Source of the DNA: Bacteroidota bacterium
Lineage (GTDB): Bacteria > Bacteroidota > Bacteroidia > Flavobacteriales > Weeksellaceae
Direction of reading: 5' to 3'
Length of the DNA stretch: 64,000 bases
NCBI GenBank assembly: GCA_023394415.1
Contig: JAEXAR010000009.1
Location: forward strand, 62,001 to 126,000
The translations under genes and the position numbers were made by a program. Below, piece by piece: positions 7,249 to 16,076 of the stretch (position 1 is its first letter; the number at the start of each line of letters is the position of its first letter). The notes beneath the pieces are model-generated. The model did not search any database, was not told where the DNA came from, and saw only the letters and a list, made by a program, of their open reading frames with translations.

Positions 7249-8019
7249 TTAACGATTTAAGGCAAATATTTTCTCAGCGTTTTCAGTGGTAACCTTTGCT
7301 ATTTCCGAAAAATCTTTTCCATAGATATTCACTAATTTCCCAACAACCAAATCCAAATAAGAACTTTCGTTACGTTTACCACGATGAGGAACCGGTGCGA
7401 GATAAGGTGAGTCGGTTTCTAAAACAATTTTTTCTAATGGAATTTCGTGGAGAAACTGGTCGATTTTGCCATTTTTAAACGTCACAACTCCTCCAATTCC
7501 GAGCATAAAATTCAAATTTATCGCTCGTTTTGCCTGTTCTAAATTCCCAGAAAAACAATGGAAAATACCACGTAATTTTGGGTGTTTTTTCCTTTCTAAA
7601 ACTTCAAAAACCTCATCAAAACTTTCTCGGGTGTGTATAACGATGGGCAAATCTTTTTCAATGGCCCAATCTATTTGCTGTTCAAAGGCTTTGATTTGGA
7701 TATCCAAAGTGGTTTTATCCCAATACAAATCAATTCCAATTTCGCCAATTGCTGGAAAATGCCCTTCGTTGAGATAATTTTCTACAATTTTTAATTCGTT
7801 TTCCCAAGTTTCCGGTTTCACATAACAAGGATGTAATCCCATCATTGAAAAAATTTGATTCGGATATTCTGATTCTATATTTAGCATTTTTTCGTGATAT
7901 TCAGAATCGATTGCAGGAAGATAGAATTTTGTAATTCCTTTATTTAAAGCACGTTGAATCATTTCAGCGCGATCTTCGTCGAATTCTTCGGAGTAGAGAT
8001 GTGTATGTGTATCTATCAT
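7249..8019 (-). CDS. TatD family metal-dependent hydrolase (DNase)
   Basis: The 256-residue TIM-barrel protein has the metal-ligand set of the TatD family: DTHTHLYSEEFD at the N-terminus, EIGIDLYWDKT (Glu ligand), VIHTRES, GIFHCFSG and the final LETDSPYLAP Asp. Family members are 3'-5' exonucleases or deoxyribonucleases. It is the last gene of a minus-strand run and faces rhlE. It could be TatD, YcfH or YjjV type; motifs alone do not separate these. Confidence 0.93.
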   Translation of the reverse strand: MIDTHTHLYSEEFDEDRAEMIQRALNKGITKFYLPAIDSEYHEKMLNIESEYPNQIFSMMGLHPCYVKPETWENELKIVENYLNEGHFPAIGEIGIDLYWDKTTLDIQIKAFEQQIDWAIEKDLPIVIHTRESFDEVFEVLERKKHPKLRGIFHCFSGNLEQAKRAINLNFMLGIGGVVTFKNGKIDQFLHEIPLEKIVLETDSPYLAPVPHRGKRNESSYLDLVVGKLVNIYGKDFSEIAKVTTENAEKIFALNR

Positions 8020-8081
8020 TTGTATTTCCGGCAGATATTGCGGTTTTCGCAGATTTATAAGTACTTAATAAAAATTAATTA

Positions 8082-8606
8082 TTAAAAAGTTAATTCTAAT
8101 TTCATTAGCAAATCGGTTTGAACATCATTGCCTAAAACAAAATCGTGTTGACTGAAAACTTCAAATCCTTGTTTCTCGTAAAATTTTATTGCTCTTTCAT
8201 TATTTTCCCAAACGCCGAGCCACACAAAATCCATTGACTTTTCTTTACCAATTTCTAAAGATTTATCTAACAGAAATTGACCGACTTTCTGCCCTAAATG
8301 TTCTTTCAAAACATAAATTCTTTCGATTTCAAAACCATTTTCTCCAAAATTTTCGGTTTGTGCCTTTCCGAAATTCAGTTTCAAATAACCTACAATTCGA
8401 TTTCCAATTTCAGAAATATAGAATTCGGATTCTGGATTTTCAATTTCAGACTTTAGCTTTTCTAAACTTAGATTTTCATCAAGATATTTTCGCATATCTT
8501 CTTTAGAATTAACTTCAGAAAAGGTTTCCATAAAAGTTAGGCTACTTATTTTTTGAAGACTTTCTACTTCTGACAATCTAATTTTTCTTAATGATATTTC
8601 ACTCAT
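8082..8606 (-). CDS. GNAT family N-acetyltransferase
   Basis: The protein of about 174 residues has a GNAT fold: an N-terminal RKIRLSEVESLQ strand-helix, then the acetyl-CoA motif A region FEIERIYVLKEHLGQKVGQFLLDKSLEIGK (V..E..G.K.G..L) and motif B LGVWENNERAIKFYEKQGF. The overall pattern resembles the PaiA-type polyamine acetyltransferases, but substrate cannot be told. An in-frame TTG at 8645 would overlap the end of the GSCFA gene; ATG at 8606 (MSEISLRKIR) matches the family start better. Confidence 0.88.
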   Translation of the reverse strand: MSEISLRKIRLSEVESLQKISSLTFMETFSEVNSKEDMRKYLDENLSLEKLKSEIENPESEFYISEIGNRIVGYLKLNFGKAQTENFGENGFEIERIYVLKEHLGQKVGQFLLDKSLEIGKEKSMDFVWLGVWENNERAIKFYEKQGFEVFSQHDFVLGNDVQTDLLMKLELTF

Positions 8607-8641
8607 GTTTTTGCAATTTTTATCAAAGGTCAGTCCCAGAA

Positions 8642-9592
8642 TCAAAAGATTTTGTGCTTTACTTTGGTTTGTTGTAGCGCAATTCTACCCTTTAAATTCT
8701 CTAAAAATTCCTGATATTTAGGATTTTTCTCGTCTTGGGTTTTGTGTTTTAAAGCTTGTGAAATTTTAAAATTTTCTTCGATAAAATCCATTGTCGCATC
8801 CGAAAAATAAGCGTTTCCAAATTTTTCAAAAATATAATTTACTGCTTGAGAACTTGGATGAATCATATCTTCTTTATAAAAACGATAATCGCGCAAATCG
8901 TCCATCAAAATTTCGTAAACCGGCAAATAATGACAGTTTTCGTAATTCAAAATAACTTCGTGTATGGCTGTAATGAGTTTGGCTTTGCTGAGATTATTTT
9001 CGATCATCCCATCTTTAGTGTGACGAACTGGTGAAACTGTGAACAAAATTTGGACATTAGAGTTGCATATATCTCTTAAATTTTCAATGGTTTCTGTAAT
9101 AGAATTTTCAATTTCAGAAGGGGTTAAAAGTCGTTTTTCAAAAAATTTTCCAGGTATTTTATGACAATTGGCCACTAATTTATTTTTAGGCAAAAATTCG
9201 TAAATGAATGAAGTTCCGTACGTGATAATGACCCAATTAGTTTGCTGCAAAAAGAGATTACCCTCCTCAATTTTTGTATTGATTTTTTCTAGTGTTTGAT
9301 GAGCGTAAGCTGAATCAAAACTGGTATGATGATCTAAAGAAATTACGGTTTCATCATATTTTACAAGATCTTCTTCGGCATAAAACTCTGAATCGTGCAA
9401 TTTTTTTACTGAATTGTTGATTGAAAATGGATTAAAAACCGTTCCAAAAGGATTGTTAAGTGTCTGAAGCTGACCGTTTTTCAGAAGTTCTGACATTTCC
9501 GATGCAAAGCACGATCCTATTGAGAAAATTTTATCCTCAATTTCTATTTTTTGATCAGATTCTTCAATAATAACTTCTGTACGAAATTTCAT
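8642..9592 (-). CDS. GSCFA domain protein
   Basis: The 316-residue protein carries the motif that names the family, IFSIGSCFASEM at about residues 22-33, followed by NNPFGTVFNPFSI and WVITYGTSFIYEF. GSCFA is a Bacteroidota-rich family related to SGNH/GDSL-like hydrolases, and the region TVSPVRHTKDGMIENNLSKA and the C-terminal DMIHPSSQAVNYIF (an Asp-x-x-His pair) agree with a hydrolase fold. The precise substrate is not known. It lies 35 bases from the GNAT gene and is probably co-transcribed with it. Confidence 0.9.
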   Translation of the reverse strand: MKFRTEVIIEESDQKIEIEDKIFSIGSCFASEMSELLKNGQLQTLNNPFGTVFNPFSINNSVKKLHDSEFYAEEDLVKYDETVISLDHHTSFDSAYAHQTLEKINTKIEEGNLFLQQTNWVIITYGTSFIYEFLPKNKLVANCHKIPGKFFEKRLLTPSEIENSITETIENLRDICNSNVQILFTVSPVRHTKDGMIENNLSKAKLITAIHEVILNYENCHYLPVYEILMDDLRDYRFYKEDMIHPSSQAVNYIFEKFGNAYFSDATMDFIEENFKISQALKHKTQDEKNPKYQEFLENLKGRIALQQTKVKHKIF

Positions 9593-9660
9593 GTTCTTCG
9601 AGATTCAAAATTTGAATTTTTTATTGTTTACCAACTAAACTACTTTAAGGCAAATTTTCG

Positions 9661-10632
9661 TTATGATTCTCTTCTTAAAAGGTAATTGGCAAGTTCTATA
9701 AACGGGCGTTTCTTTTCTTCAGGAAGATCAATTTGATTAAGATAATCCTGTCCAATTTCATTATGCTTCTGAATCAATCTTAAGACTTTCTCATCAATCT
9801 TTGTTCGTCTAAAGATTTTAAGAACGCCGTGCACTTTATCTACATTATCTGTTTTTTTAGAATACCAATAATTCAGTTCGTCACGCTCTAAAGCTGTTGC
9901 ATGCTCCATGGCTAGAAGATAAAGCACGGTTTTTTTATTTTCATAAATATCTCCTGCTTGTCTTTTCCCAAATTGTTCCATATTTCCAAAAACATCCAAA
10001 TAATCATCCATTATCTGGAATGCGATGCCAATATGCTTCCCAAAGTTGTAAAGTGATTGTGCATCTTCATCTGATGCTCCCGCAATTAATGCTCCAATTT
10101 TAAATGATGCGGCACTTAAAACTCCTGTTTTATTGGTAATCATTTGAACATAATCATCATAAGTCACATGGTTATCCGTCTCAAAATTTACATCTAATTG
10201 TTGGCCTTCACACAAAACGGCACCCGTTTCAGAAAAGATTTTGACACATTTTTTGAAAAGTTCAGGTTCTAAATCCTCAAAAAACTGATAAGCCTTTATC
10301 AGCAACGCATCACCTGAAAGAATCCCGATATTGATACCATGTAATGTATGGATTGTCGGTTTATTTCTTCGCAAAGGTGCCTCATCCATAATATCATCGT
10401 GAATTAAGGTAAAATTGTGAAAATATTCTATGGCTAGGGCCGGTTTTATTGCTTTATGGATATCACCATCAAATAAATCATTTGCCATAAGCACCATAAT
10501 AGGACGCAAGCGTTTACCGCCGTGACTGATGATATAATTCATCGGTTCATAAAGCTCCGAAGGCTGATTTTTAAAAGTATATTTTTCTATTGCATTCGCA
10601 ATGGTTTCCTGATAGTGGTCTAAAAATTCCAT
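9661..10632 (-). CDS. Polyprenyl diphosphate synthase (trans-isoprenyl type)
   Basis: The enzyme condenses isopentenyl diphosphate onto allylic diphosphates to make quinone or carotenoid precursors. The first Asp-rich motif is LIHDDIMDEAPLRR (about residue 83) and the second is FQIMDDYLDVFG (about residue 210); GGKRLRPIMVL near residue 35 binds the diphosphate. Length is 323 residues, normal for the family. Chain length of the product cannot be read safely. A TATTTTTG -7 box is 16 bases upstream of the ATG. Confidence 0.93.
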   Translation of the reverse strand: MEFLDHYQETIANAIEKYTFKNQPSELYEPMNYIISHGGKRLRPIMVLMANDLFDGDIHKAIKPALAIEYFHNFTLIHDDIMDEAPLRRNKPTIHTLHGINIGILSGDALLIKAYQFFEDLEPELFKKCVKIFSETGAVLCEGQQLDVNFETDNHVTYDDYVQMITNKTGVLSAASFKIGALIAGASDEDAQSLYNFGKHIGIAFQIMDDYLDVFGNMEQFGKRQAGDIYENKKTVLYLLAMEHATALERDELNYWYSKKTDNVDKVHGVLKIFRRTKIDEKVLRLIQKHNEIGQDYLNQIDLPEEKKRPFIELANYLLRRES

Positions 10633-10679
10633 AAAAAATGTTTGTGTGCAAAAATAAGATTAATTGGGCGTTTTATAAA

Positions 10680-10710
10680 ATAAAAAAACCACTTCCGAAG
10701 AAATGGTTTT
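10680..10710 (-). terminator. Terminator after the PiT transporter gene, UUCG loop
   Basis: On the minus strand AAAACCATTTC and GAAGTGGTTTT (10685-10710) pair at 10 of 11 positions around a TTCG tetraloop, then a T run. It follows the PiT stop codon by 22 bases. Confidence 0.7.
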
Positions 10711-10732
10711 GTATATTGAAATACTTTGATTT

Positions 10733-11878
10733 TTAAGTAAAGTATGTTACTAAAAGATAAGTAATTCCAGCAATGATAGCACTTACAGGAATGGTAAGAA
10801 TCCAAGCCCACAGTAAACTCACAGTAACACCCCAACGTACAGCGGAAACCCTTTTTGTTAAACCAACACCGATGATAGAACCCGTAATGGTATGGGTTGT
10901 AGAAACCGGAATTCCTAAATGGTCTGTAAGGAAAAGTGTAATTGCACCGGCAGTTTCCGCGCTTACACCTTCAAGCGGTGTTACTTTCGTTATCCTGGTA
11001 CCCATGGTCTTTACAATCTTCCAGCCTCCGCTCATAGTCCCCAATCCAATAGCCAGGAAGGACACAAACGGAACCCAGATATAGTCTGTGGAGAAATACT
11101 TGAAACGTTCCGATGATTCCATCATAGCATAAGGATCATTGCCTCCAATCATTGTTACGTGATAATAAATTACCGCAGCACCAATAATACCCATAACTTT
11201 CTGTGCATCATTAAGACCGTGTCCCAAACTGAACAGTGCTGATGAGAACAACTGCCATTTTTTAAATTGATTATCTGCTTTATGAGGATTGGTATTTTTA
11301 GCCATATTCACGATGATTAAAGTAATAATTACTGAAACAATCATCCCGATAATAGGTGCTAAAAAAATAAATAAGAAAATCGGAATTACTTTTTCATACT
11401 TTACAACACTTTGGGTAAAGAGTTGCTTAAACGCATCTCCTAAAGTTTGAAAAAATGAATAATCTGGATGTGCCACTGCAACTGCATGGTAATCGAGCAT
11501 AAGAGCATTCATAAGCGCCGCACCAAGAAAACCACCAATCAATGTGTGGGATGATGATGATGGAATCCCAAACCACCAGGTTAAAAGATTCCAGAAAATT
11601 GCGGCAATAAGTCCCGAAAAAATTACCTCAAGATTGATGTAATTTTCATTTACCGTTTTGGCAATGGTGTTACCAATTTTAAATTCGCCAATGATATACA
11701 TGGCAACAAAAAATGCAGCAAAGTTCCACAAGGCTGCCCAAAGTACTGCCTGAAATGGGGTAAGCACTTTTGTAGAAACTATGGTTGCGATAGAATTGGC
11801 TGCATCGTGAAAACCGTTGATGAAGTCAAAAATCAGCGCAAGCGCGATTATAATTATTAATAATAAAGGAAAATCCAT
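10733..11878 (-). CDS. Inorganic phosphate transporter, PiT family
   Basis: The 381-residue membrane protein has about ten hydrophobic segments and both PiT signature repeats: DFINGFHDAANSIATIVST near the N-terminus and, in the second half, TDHLGIPVSTTHTITGSIIGVG. The central part has GHGLNDAQKVMGIIG, the conserved second GxNDAxK signature. PiT proteins move phosphate or metal-phosphate with protons. The upstream neighbour is a DUF47 protein only 23 bases away, the usual regulatory partner, so the pair forms an operon transcribed leftwards. Confidence 0.95.
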   Translation of the reverse strand: MDFPLLLIIIIALALIFDFINGFHDAANSIATIVSTKVLTPFQAVLWAALWNFAAFFVAMYIIGEFKIGNTIAKTVNENYINLEVIFSGLIAAIFWNLLTWWFGIPSSSSHTLIGGFLGAALMNALMLDYHAVAVAHPDYSFFQTLGDAFKQLFTQSVVKYEKVIPIFLFIFLAPIIGMIVSVIITLIIVNMAKNTNPHKADNQFKKWQLFSSALFSLGHGLNDAQKVMGIIGAAVIYYHVTMIGGNDPYAMMESSERFKYFSTDYIWVPFVSFLAIGLGTMSGGWKIVKTMGTRITKVTPLEGVSAETAGAITLFLTDHLGIPVSTTHTITGSIIGVGLTKRVSAVRWGVTVSLLWAWILTIPVSAIIAGITYLLVTYFT

Positions 11879-11901
11879 CCTATAATTTTTAGTTTAAAGA
11901 A

Positions 11902-12540
11902 TTAAGCGTATTTAATAACGATATTTTCTATTGTGTTGGCTACATCTTCAGCCTTATCGGTCACAATTTCAAGATACTCCAATACGTCTTTTACTTTAAT
12001 GATATTGATAGGATCGTTCGACTCAAAAAGTTTTACTAGCGCTTGACTCAAAACGTCATCAGCAATATTTTCAAACGAGTTGATCTTGATACAAGATTCT
12101 TTTACTTCTGCCGGATTTTTAAAACCATTTAAGTTTTTAATAGCATTTTGCAACTCCACACAAGATTTGTGAATAAGAAGAGAAAATTCTGAAAATTCTT
12201 TTATTTCCGGAGTTTTGTATAGATAAATATATTTTGCTGAAGCGTAAATATAATCTGCAATATCATCAAGCCCTGAAGCTAAATAATTAATATCTTCTCT
12301 ATCAAACGGTGTAATAAAGTTCTCACCAAGTTGAACAAAAACCTCGTGGGTTAAATCGTCCATCTTGTGTTCATAATCACTCATTTTTTTTAGTAGTGCA
12401 TCATCGTTCAAATCAAAATCTAACAATCCCTCGTGGAATTCTTTTGACATTTTTACCAGATTGTCTGCAACCTGCTCGAACAATACGAAGAACACTTTGT
12501 CTTTCGGCTGAAAAGCCTTGAAAATATTACCTATTCCCAT
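11902..12540 (-). CDS. DUF47 (PhoU-like) partner of PiT transporter
   Basis: The 212-residue helical protein opens with MGIGNIFKAFQPKDKVFFVLFEQ, then DYEHKMDDLTHEVFVQLGENFITPFDREDI, which is the typical DUF47 E...D...E pattern with the invariant ITPFDREDI. DUF47 proteins are PhoU-like and are found next to PiT genes. The frame is open 10 codons upstream, but ATG 12540 is the common start, and an imperfect -7 box (GATATTTGC) lies in the would-be extension. A transcript starting there would cover both genes. Confidence 0.9.
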   Translation of the reverse strand: MGIGNIFKAFQPKDKVFFVLFEQVADNLVKMSKEFHEGLLDFDLNDDALLKKMSDYEHKMDDLTHEVFVQLGENFITPFDREDINYLASGLDDIADYIYASAKYIYLYKTPEIKEFSEFSLLIHKSCVELQNAIKNLNGFKNPAEVKESCIKINSFENIADDVLSQALVKLFESNDPINIIKVKDVLEYLEIVTDKAEDVANTIENIVIKYA

Positions 12541-12641
12541 CTTATTTTTTGTTATTTTTTCAGTGTGCAAATATCAATATAAAGCTACCAAACTTTTTTA
12601 TTTGAATATTAATTTTTGTTAACATTGGATAAAAATCATAA

Positions 12642-12671
12642 AAAAACCGAACTTAAAAAAGCTCGGTTTTT
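12642..12671 (-). terminator. Terminator after the CsdA-like helicase
   Basis: AAAAACCGA (12642-12650) pairs with TCGGTTTTT (12663-12671). On the minus strand the hairpin is followed by a T run, 5 bases past the helicase stop codon. Confidence 0.75.
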
Positions 12672-12675
12672 GATA

Positions 12676-14358
12676 TTAATTTGCAACTTCTGCACGCATT
12701 TCTTTTCCTTTGAATTTCATAGAACCTAAATTGCCTAGAATTTCATTTTTAAAGTCTTTATCCACTTCAAAGAAGGAAAATTTCTCCAAAATCTCTATTT
12801 CACCAATATCAGGACGTTTCTTAGATTTCTTTGTTGCTTTGTTGATAATGTCGAGCATATCCACTTTCTTCAAATTATCTCTTTTACCAAGATTGAAGAA
12901 GAAGCGTGTCATATTTTCATTTCTGCGTCTTGGTTTTCCACCACGTTCTCTTCCACCATCACGATCACCACGTCTGCCGTCTCTATCATCACGTCTCCTA
13001 TCTCTTCTGCTTGAAGGAATGTCGCGCTCATCAGAAAGTTTTTCGTTTCTTAAGTCCTTTTTGTCTTTGTAAAACAGTGCTAAATCTCTCAACTGAAGTT
13101 GAAGCAACTGATGCACCAGTTCTTCTTTCGAAAATTGAGATAAATCCGGAATAAGAGCATCATCGAAAGTAAAAAATTCTTCATGTTCGGTAAAAAGCCT
13201 CTCGAAAACGCCTTCTACCTGTGATTTGATAATTTCATCACCGGTTGGAACCTGCTTTTCAGTAATATCAATTTTGGTGACTGATTTTATTTGCTTTAAC
13301 TTTCTAGTTTCTTCCGGTTTAATTAATGCCATCGAAATACCGTCTTTTCCTGCTCTACCAGTTCTTCCACTTCTGTGAACAAATACTTCAGGATCATCAG
13401 GAAGTGAATAGTGAATAACGTGCGTTAAAGAATTAACATCCAAACCTCTTGCTGCAACGTCAGTCGCCACAAGGATATCAATGTTTTTTAACCTGAATTT
13501 CTTCATTACTGTATCACGCTGTGCCTGTGATAAATCACCATGAAGTGCATCTGCTGCATAACCATTCTGCATCAGGAAATCAGCGATTTCCTGTGTTTCC
13601 ATTCTGGTTCTACAGAAAATAATTGAATATTGGTTTGGATTGGCATCAATTAAACGTTTTAGTGCTTCCTTTTTCTGCCTGTAACCTACCACATAAAATT
13701 CGTGCGAAATATTTTTCTTTACCTCATTAATAGAACCTACCGAAATTCTGTGCGGCTTGGTTAAATAATTTTTAGAAATTCTTTCCACCTCTTTATTCAT
13801 CGTTGCCGAGAATAAAAACGTCTGCTTAGTTTCAGGCGTTTCACTCAAGATCGTTTCCAAATCATCTTTGAAACCCATAGAAAGCATCTCATCAGCCTCA
13901 TCCAGAACCAACCAACTGATTTCAGAAAAATCGAGTGCCTTTCTGTTAATCAAGTCAATAACACGCCCCGGAGTTCCCACAATAATTTGTGGTTTTTCTT
14001 TCAGCGAGCGGATTTGCTCCATAATACTGCTTCCACCATAAACCGCAGTGGTTTTGATGTTGGGAAGGTATTTCGAGTAATTTTTAATGTCTTTGGTAAT
14101 TTGCAAACAAAGTTCTCTTGTAGGACACAGCACCAAAAATTGGATTTTGCGACTCCCGTCGTCAATCATATCCAAAATCGGAAGCGAAAACGCTGCTGTT
14201 TTGCCTGTTCCTGTCTGCGCAAGTGCGATAAGATCGCGAATATCTGAAGAGATAAAAGGAATAGTCTGTTTTTGGATTTCTGTAGGGCTCACAAAGCCCA
14301 AATCGCCAACTGCCTTCAAAATTTCAGGACTTAAGTTGGTCTCCGTAAATAAATTCAT
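12676..14358 (-). CDS. DEAD-box RNA helicase with DbpA-type RNA-binding tail
   Basis: The 560-residue protein has a complete helicase core: FVSPTEIQKQTIP (Q), AQTGTGKT (I), PTRELCLQ (Ia), VGTPGRVIDL, DEAD (II), SAT (III), IIFCRTR (IV), ATDVAARGLDV (V), HRSGRTGRAG (VI). After about residue 440 there is a charged linker of RRDRRRDDRDGRRGDRDGGR type, an RGG-like RNA-binding stretch, and then a C-terminal domain (MTRFFFNLGKRDNLKK ... IEILEKFSFFEVDKD) that fits the DbpA/CsdA RNA-binding domain. Role inferred: ribosome assembly or cold-shock RNA remodelling. A clear -7 box precedes it. Confidence 0.93.
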   Translation of the reverse strand: MNLFTETNLSPEILKAVGDLGFVSPTEIQKQTIPFISSDIRDLIALAQTGTGKTAAFSLPILDMIDDGSRKIQFLVLCPTRELCLQITKDIKNYSKYLPNIKTTAVYGGSSIMEQIRSLKEKPQIIVGTPGRVIDLINRKALDFSEISWLVLDEADEMLSMGFKDDLETILSETPETKQTFLFSATMNKEVERISKNYLTKPHRISVGSINEVKKNISHEFYVVGYRQKKEALKRLIDANPNQYSIIFCRTRMETQEIADFLMQNGYAADALHGDLSQAQRDTVMKKFRLKNIDILVATDVAARGLDVNSLTHVIHYSLPDDPEVFVHRSGRTGRAGKDGISMALIKPEETRKLKQIKSVTKIDITEKQVPTGDEIIKSQVEGVFERLFTEHEEFFTFDDALIPDLSQFSKEELVHQLLQLQLRDLALFYKDKKDLRNEKLSDERDIPSSRRDRRRDDRDGRRGDRDGGRERGGKPRRRNENMTRFFFNLGKRDNLKKVDMLDIINKATKKSKKRPDIGEIEILEKFSFFEVDKDFKNEILGNLGSMKFKGKEMRAEVAN

Positions 14359-14384
14359 GTAAATGATCGTCTATAATTCGGCGG

Positions 14385-14392
14385 CAAAGATA
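14385..14392 (-). promoter_or_regulatory. -7 promoter box of the CsdA-like helicase
   Basis: On the minus strand TATCTTTGCC matches TAnnTTTG exactly, 26 bases before the ATG at 14358. The -33 region lacks a clear TTG. Confidence 0.5.
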
Positions 14393-14468
14393 CGTTTTTT
14401 ATTTTTGATAAATTTTGATACGTTTTATTATATTTTTGTTAAAGACAAGTTATGGTGTTTTGATGGCA

Positions 14469-14503
14469 ATTTGTCAGGCTGAGGCTCTCGAAGCCTTCAA
14501 AAT
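14469..14503. repeat. Left terminal inverted repeat of the GIY-YIG cassette
   Basis: The 35-bp sequence contains GGCTGAGGCTCTCGAAGCCT and matches the reverse complement of 14893-14927 at 32 of 35 positions. Within it AGGCT-CTCGA-AGCCT can fold as its own hairpin. Confidence 0.85.
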
Positions 14504-14560
14504 AATTCAAATGCGGAGCATTTTCCATTGAAAGAAAAATATTACATTTGATAAAACAAA

Positions 14561-14860
14561 GTGATGAAAACCTACTATGTATATATTCTCTTGCGTTCAG
14601 ATGAAACTTATTATACAGGAGTTACAGATGATTTAGAAACAAGACTTCTCTATCATCAAAATGGTTACAATCCTGAATCCTATACTTATAACCGAAGACC
14701 TGTTGAAGTTGTTTTTTACACCGAATTTAATGATGTGAAACATGCCATTTCTTTTGAAAAACAAGTGAAAGGCTGGAGCAGGAAAAAGAAAGAAGCCATC
14801 ATTAATGACGAATGGGAAAAATTACCGAATCTTTCGAAAAGAAAATTCCCTAATCAATAA
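14561..14860 (+). CDS. GIY-YIG nuclease family protein in an inverted-repeat cassette
   Basis: The 99-residue protein is a single GIY-YIG domain of the small UPF0213/YhbQ type: YYVYILLRSDETYYTGVTDDLETRLLYHQ, with YVY and YTG standing for the GIY-YIG pair, Arg of the TRL helix, and Glu in ISFEKQVKGW as the catalytic acid. The Lys-rich SRKKKEAI and end are usual. It is the only gene between two 35-bp inverted repeats, with 57 bases on its left and 32 on its right. A TACATTTG -7 box (14543-14550) inside the cassette may drive it. Inference: the nuclease may serve the mobility of its own cassette, or it may be a passenger. Confidence 0.9.
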   Translation: MMKTYYVYILLRSDETYYTGVTDDLETRLLYHQNGYNPESYTYNRRPVEVVFYTEFNDVKHAISFEKQVKGWSRKKKEAIINDEWEKLPNLSKRKFPNQ

Positions 14861-14892
14861 TTAAATGGAAAAAATCTTCGATTTTTGTGTAT

Positions 14893-14927
14893 ATTTCGAA
14901 GGCTTCGAGAGCCTCAACCTCACAAAT
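14893..14927. repeat. Right terminal inverted repeat of the GIY-YIG cassette
   Basis: Contains GAAGGCTTCGAGAGCCTCAA and pairs with 14469-14503 (32 of 35). Together the repeats bound a 459-bp unit. Confidence 0.85.
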
Positions 14928-14971
14928 CAACCCTAGTGAATCAAAAACATGACTTCAAAAACATTTAGAAC

Positions 14972-15628
14972 ATGGCTGCAATGATCCAAAAAGAAACTTT
15001 CACCTTTCTTAAAAATTTAAACAAAAACAATAACCGAGAATGGTTCAACCAAAACAAAGAACTTTACATATCAGCACAGCAGAATGTTTTGGAATTTGTA
15101 ACGGAACTTTTGGAAGAAATGTCAAAATTTGATGACAATTTTGCAAAGCTGGATCCTAAAAAAACGCTTTTCAGAATTTACAGAGACACAAGATTTTCTA
15201 AAGACAAATCACCTTACAAAACCAACTTTGGAGCATCAATTAATGGTATTGGGAAGAAAGATGGTGGAGCAGGATATTATTTGCACATTGCTCCCGGCGA
15301 ATGTTTTCTTGCAGCAGGTGTATATATGTGCGATCCCAAAATTTTGAAAGAAATTCGGAAAGAAATTTCGGTGAATGCTGAAGAATTTAATTCCATTATT
15401 CAGGAAAAGAATTTCAAAAAATTTGAATTTAGTAATGAAAAACTTTCCCGTGTGCCGCAGGGATTTGAAAAAGATGATCCAATGGCGGAATATCTGAAAA
15501 TGAAGCATATGGTAGTTTCCCATAATATTAAAGATGAAGATTTGCTAAAGGAGGATTCTATAAAAATGGTGGCGGAAAATTTCAAAAAAATGTCAAAGTT
15601 TGTAGATTTTCTGAAGGCATCCTTTTAA
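14972..15628 (+). CDS. DUF2461 family protein
   Basis: The 218-residue protein opens with IQKETFTFLKNLNKNNNREWFNQNK, the signature of DUF2461 (TIGR02453), and continues with KTLFRIYRDTRFSKDKSPYKTNFGA and YYLHIAPGECFLAAGVYMCDP. All match the family closely over its full length. The biochemical function is not known. ATG at 14981 is an equally possible start, three codons in. It starts 45 bases after the right cassette repeat and is followed by a VOC gene in the same direction. Confidence 0.9.
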   Translation: MAAMIQKETFTFLKNLNKNNNREWFNQNKELYISAQQNVLEFVTELLEEMSKFDDNFAKLDPKKTLFRIYRDTRFSKDKSPYKTNFGASINGIGKKDGGAGYYLHIAPGECFLAAGVYMCDPKILKEIRKEISVNAEEFNSIIQEKNFKKFEFSNEKLSRVPQGFEKDDPMAEYLKMKHMVVSHNIKDEDLLKEDSIKMVAENFKKMSKFVDFLKASF

Positions 15629-15669
15629 CATAGTTTTCAGTTAAATTAAAAAAAACTCATACTCTATCG

Positions 15670-16023
15670 ATGATGTATCAACAAATTTGTCCGAAACTTC
15701 CAATGCGTAATAAAGCATTAACTAAGGATTTTTACCTCAACAAATTAAGTTTTTGTGAAATATCAGATTATGGTGATTATTTGATACTTGAAAAAGATGA
15801 AATCGAAATCCATTTTTTTGAATTTAAAGATTTAATCGCTGAAGAAAATTATGGAATGGTTTATATCAGAGTTTCAGAAATTGAAATTTTATATGAGAAT
15901 TTGATCAATAGAAATGTAGAAATACATCCCAACGGAAAATTAGAAGTAAAACCTTGGAAACAAAAAGAATTTTCTATTCTCGATCCCGATTATAATCTTA
16001 TCACGTTTGGTGAAAACTTATAA
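15670..16023 (+). CDS. VOC superfamily protein (bleomycin-resistance/glyoxalase-like)
   Basis: The 117-residue protein has one vicinal-oxygen-chelate module: CPKLPMRNKALTKDFYLNKLSF at the N-terminus and EFSILDPDYNLITFGENL at the C-terminus, the usual DPDGN-like close. The pattern is that of bleomycin-binding proteins, which sequester the drug, but many such genes have other roles. A metal-ligand set for an enzymatic glyoxalase is not evident, so binding rather than catalysis seems more likely. It ends at a strong bidirectional terminator. Confidence 0.8.
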   Translation: MMYQQICPKLPMRNKALTKDFYLNKLSFCEISDYGDYLILEKDEIEIHFFEFKDLIAEENYGMVYIRVSEIEILYENLINRNVEIHPNGKLEVKPWKQKEFSILDPDYNLITFGENL

Positions 16024-16064
16024 AAAAGGCTGTCTCAAAATTTTTGAGAAAAGCCTTTTTCTTT
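16022..16064. terminator. Bidirectional terminator between VOC and amylase genes
   Basis: AAAAAAGGCT (16022-16031) pairs with AGCCTTTTT (16052-16060), with an inner TCTCAAAA/TTTTTGAGA stem. T runs on both strands suit the two convergent genes. Confidence 0.85.
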
Positions 16065-16076
16065 CTTTTGGAATTT

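Noticed and set aside
14469..14927. IS200/IS605-type or REP-associated transposase element
   Set aside because: No tyrosine transposase (Y1, HUH) is encoded; the only gene is a GIY-YIG nuclease.
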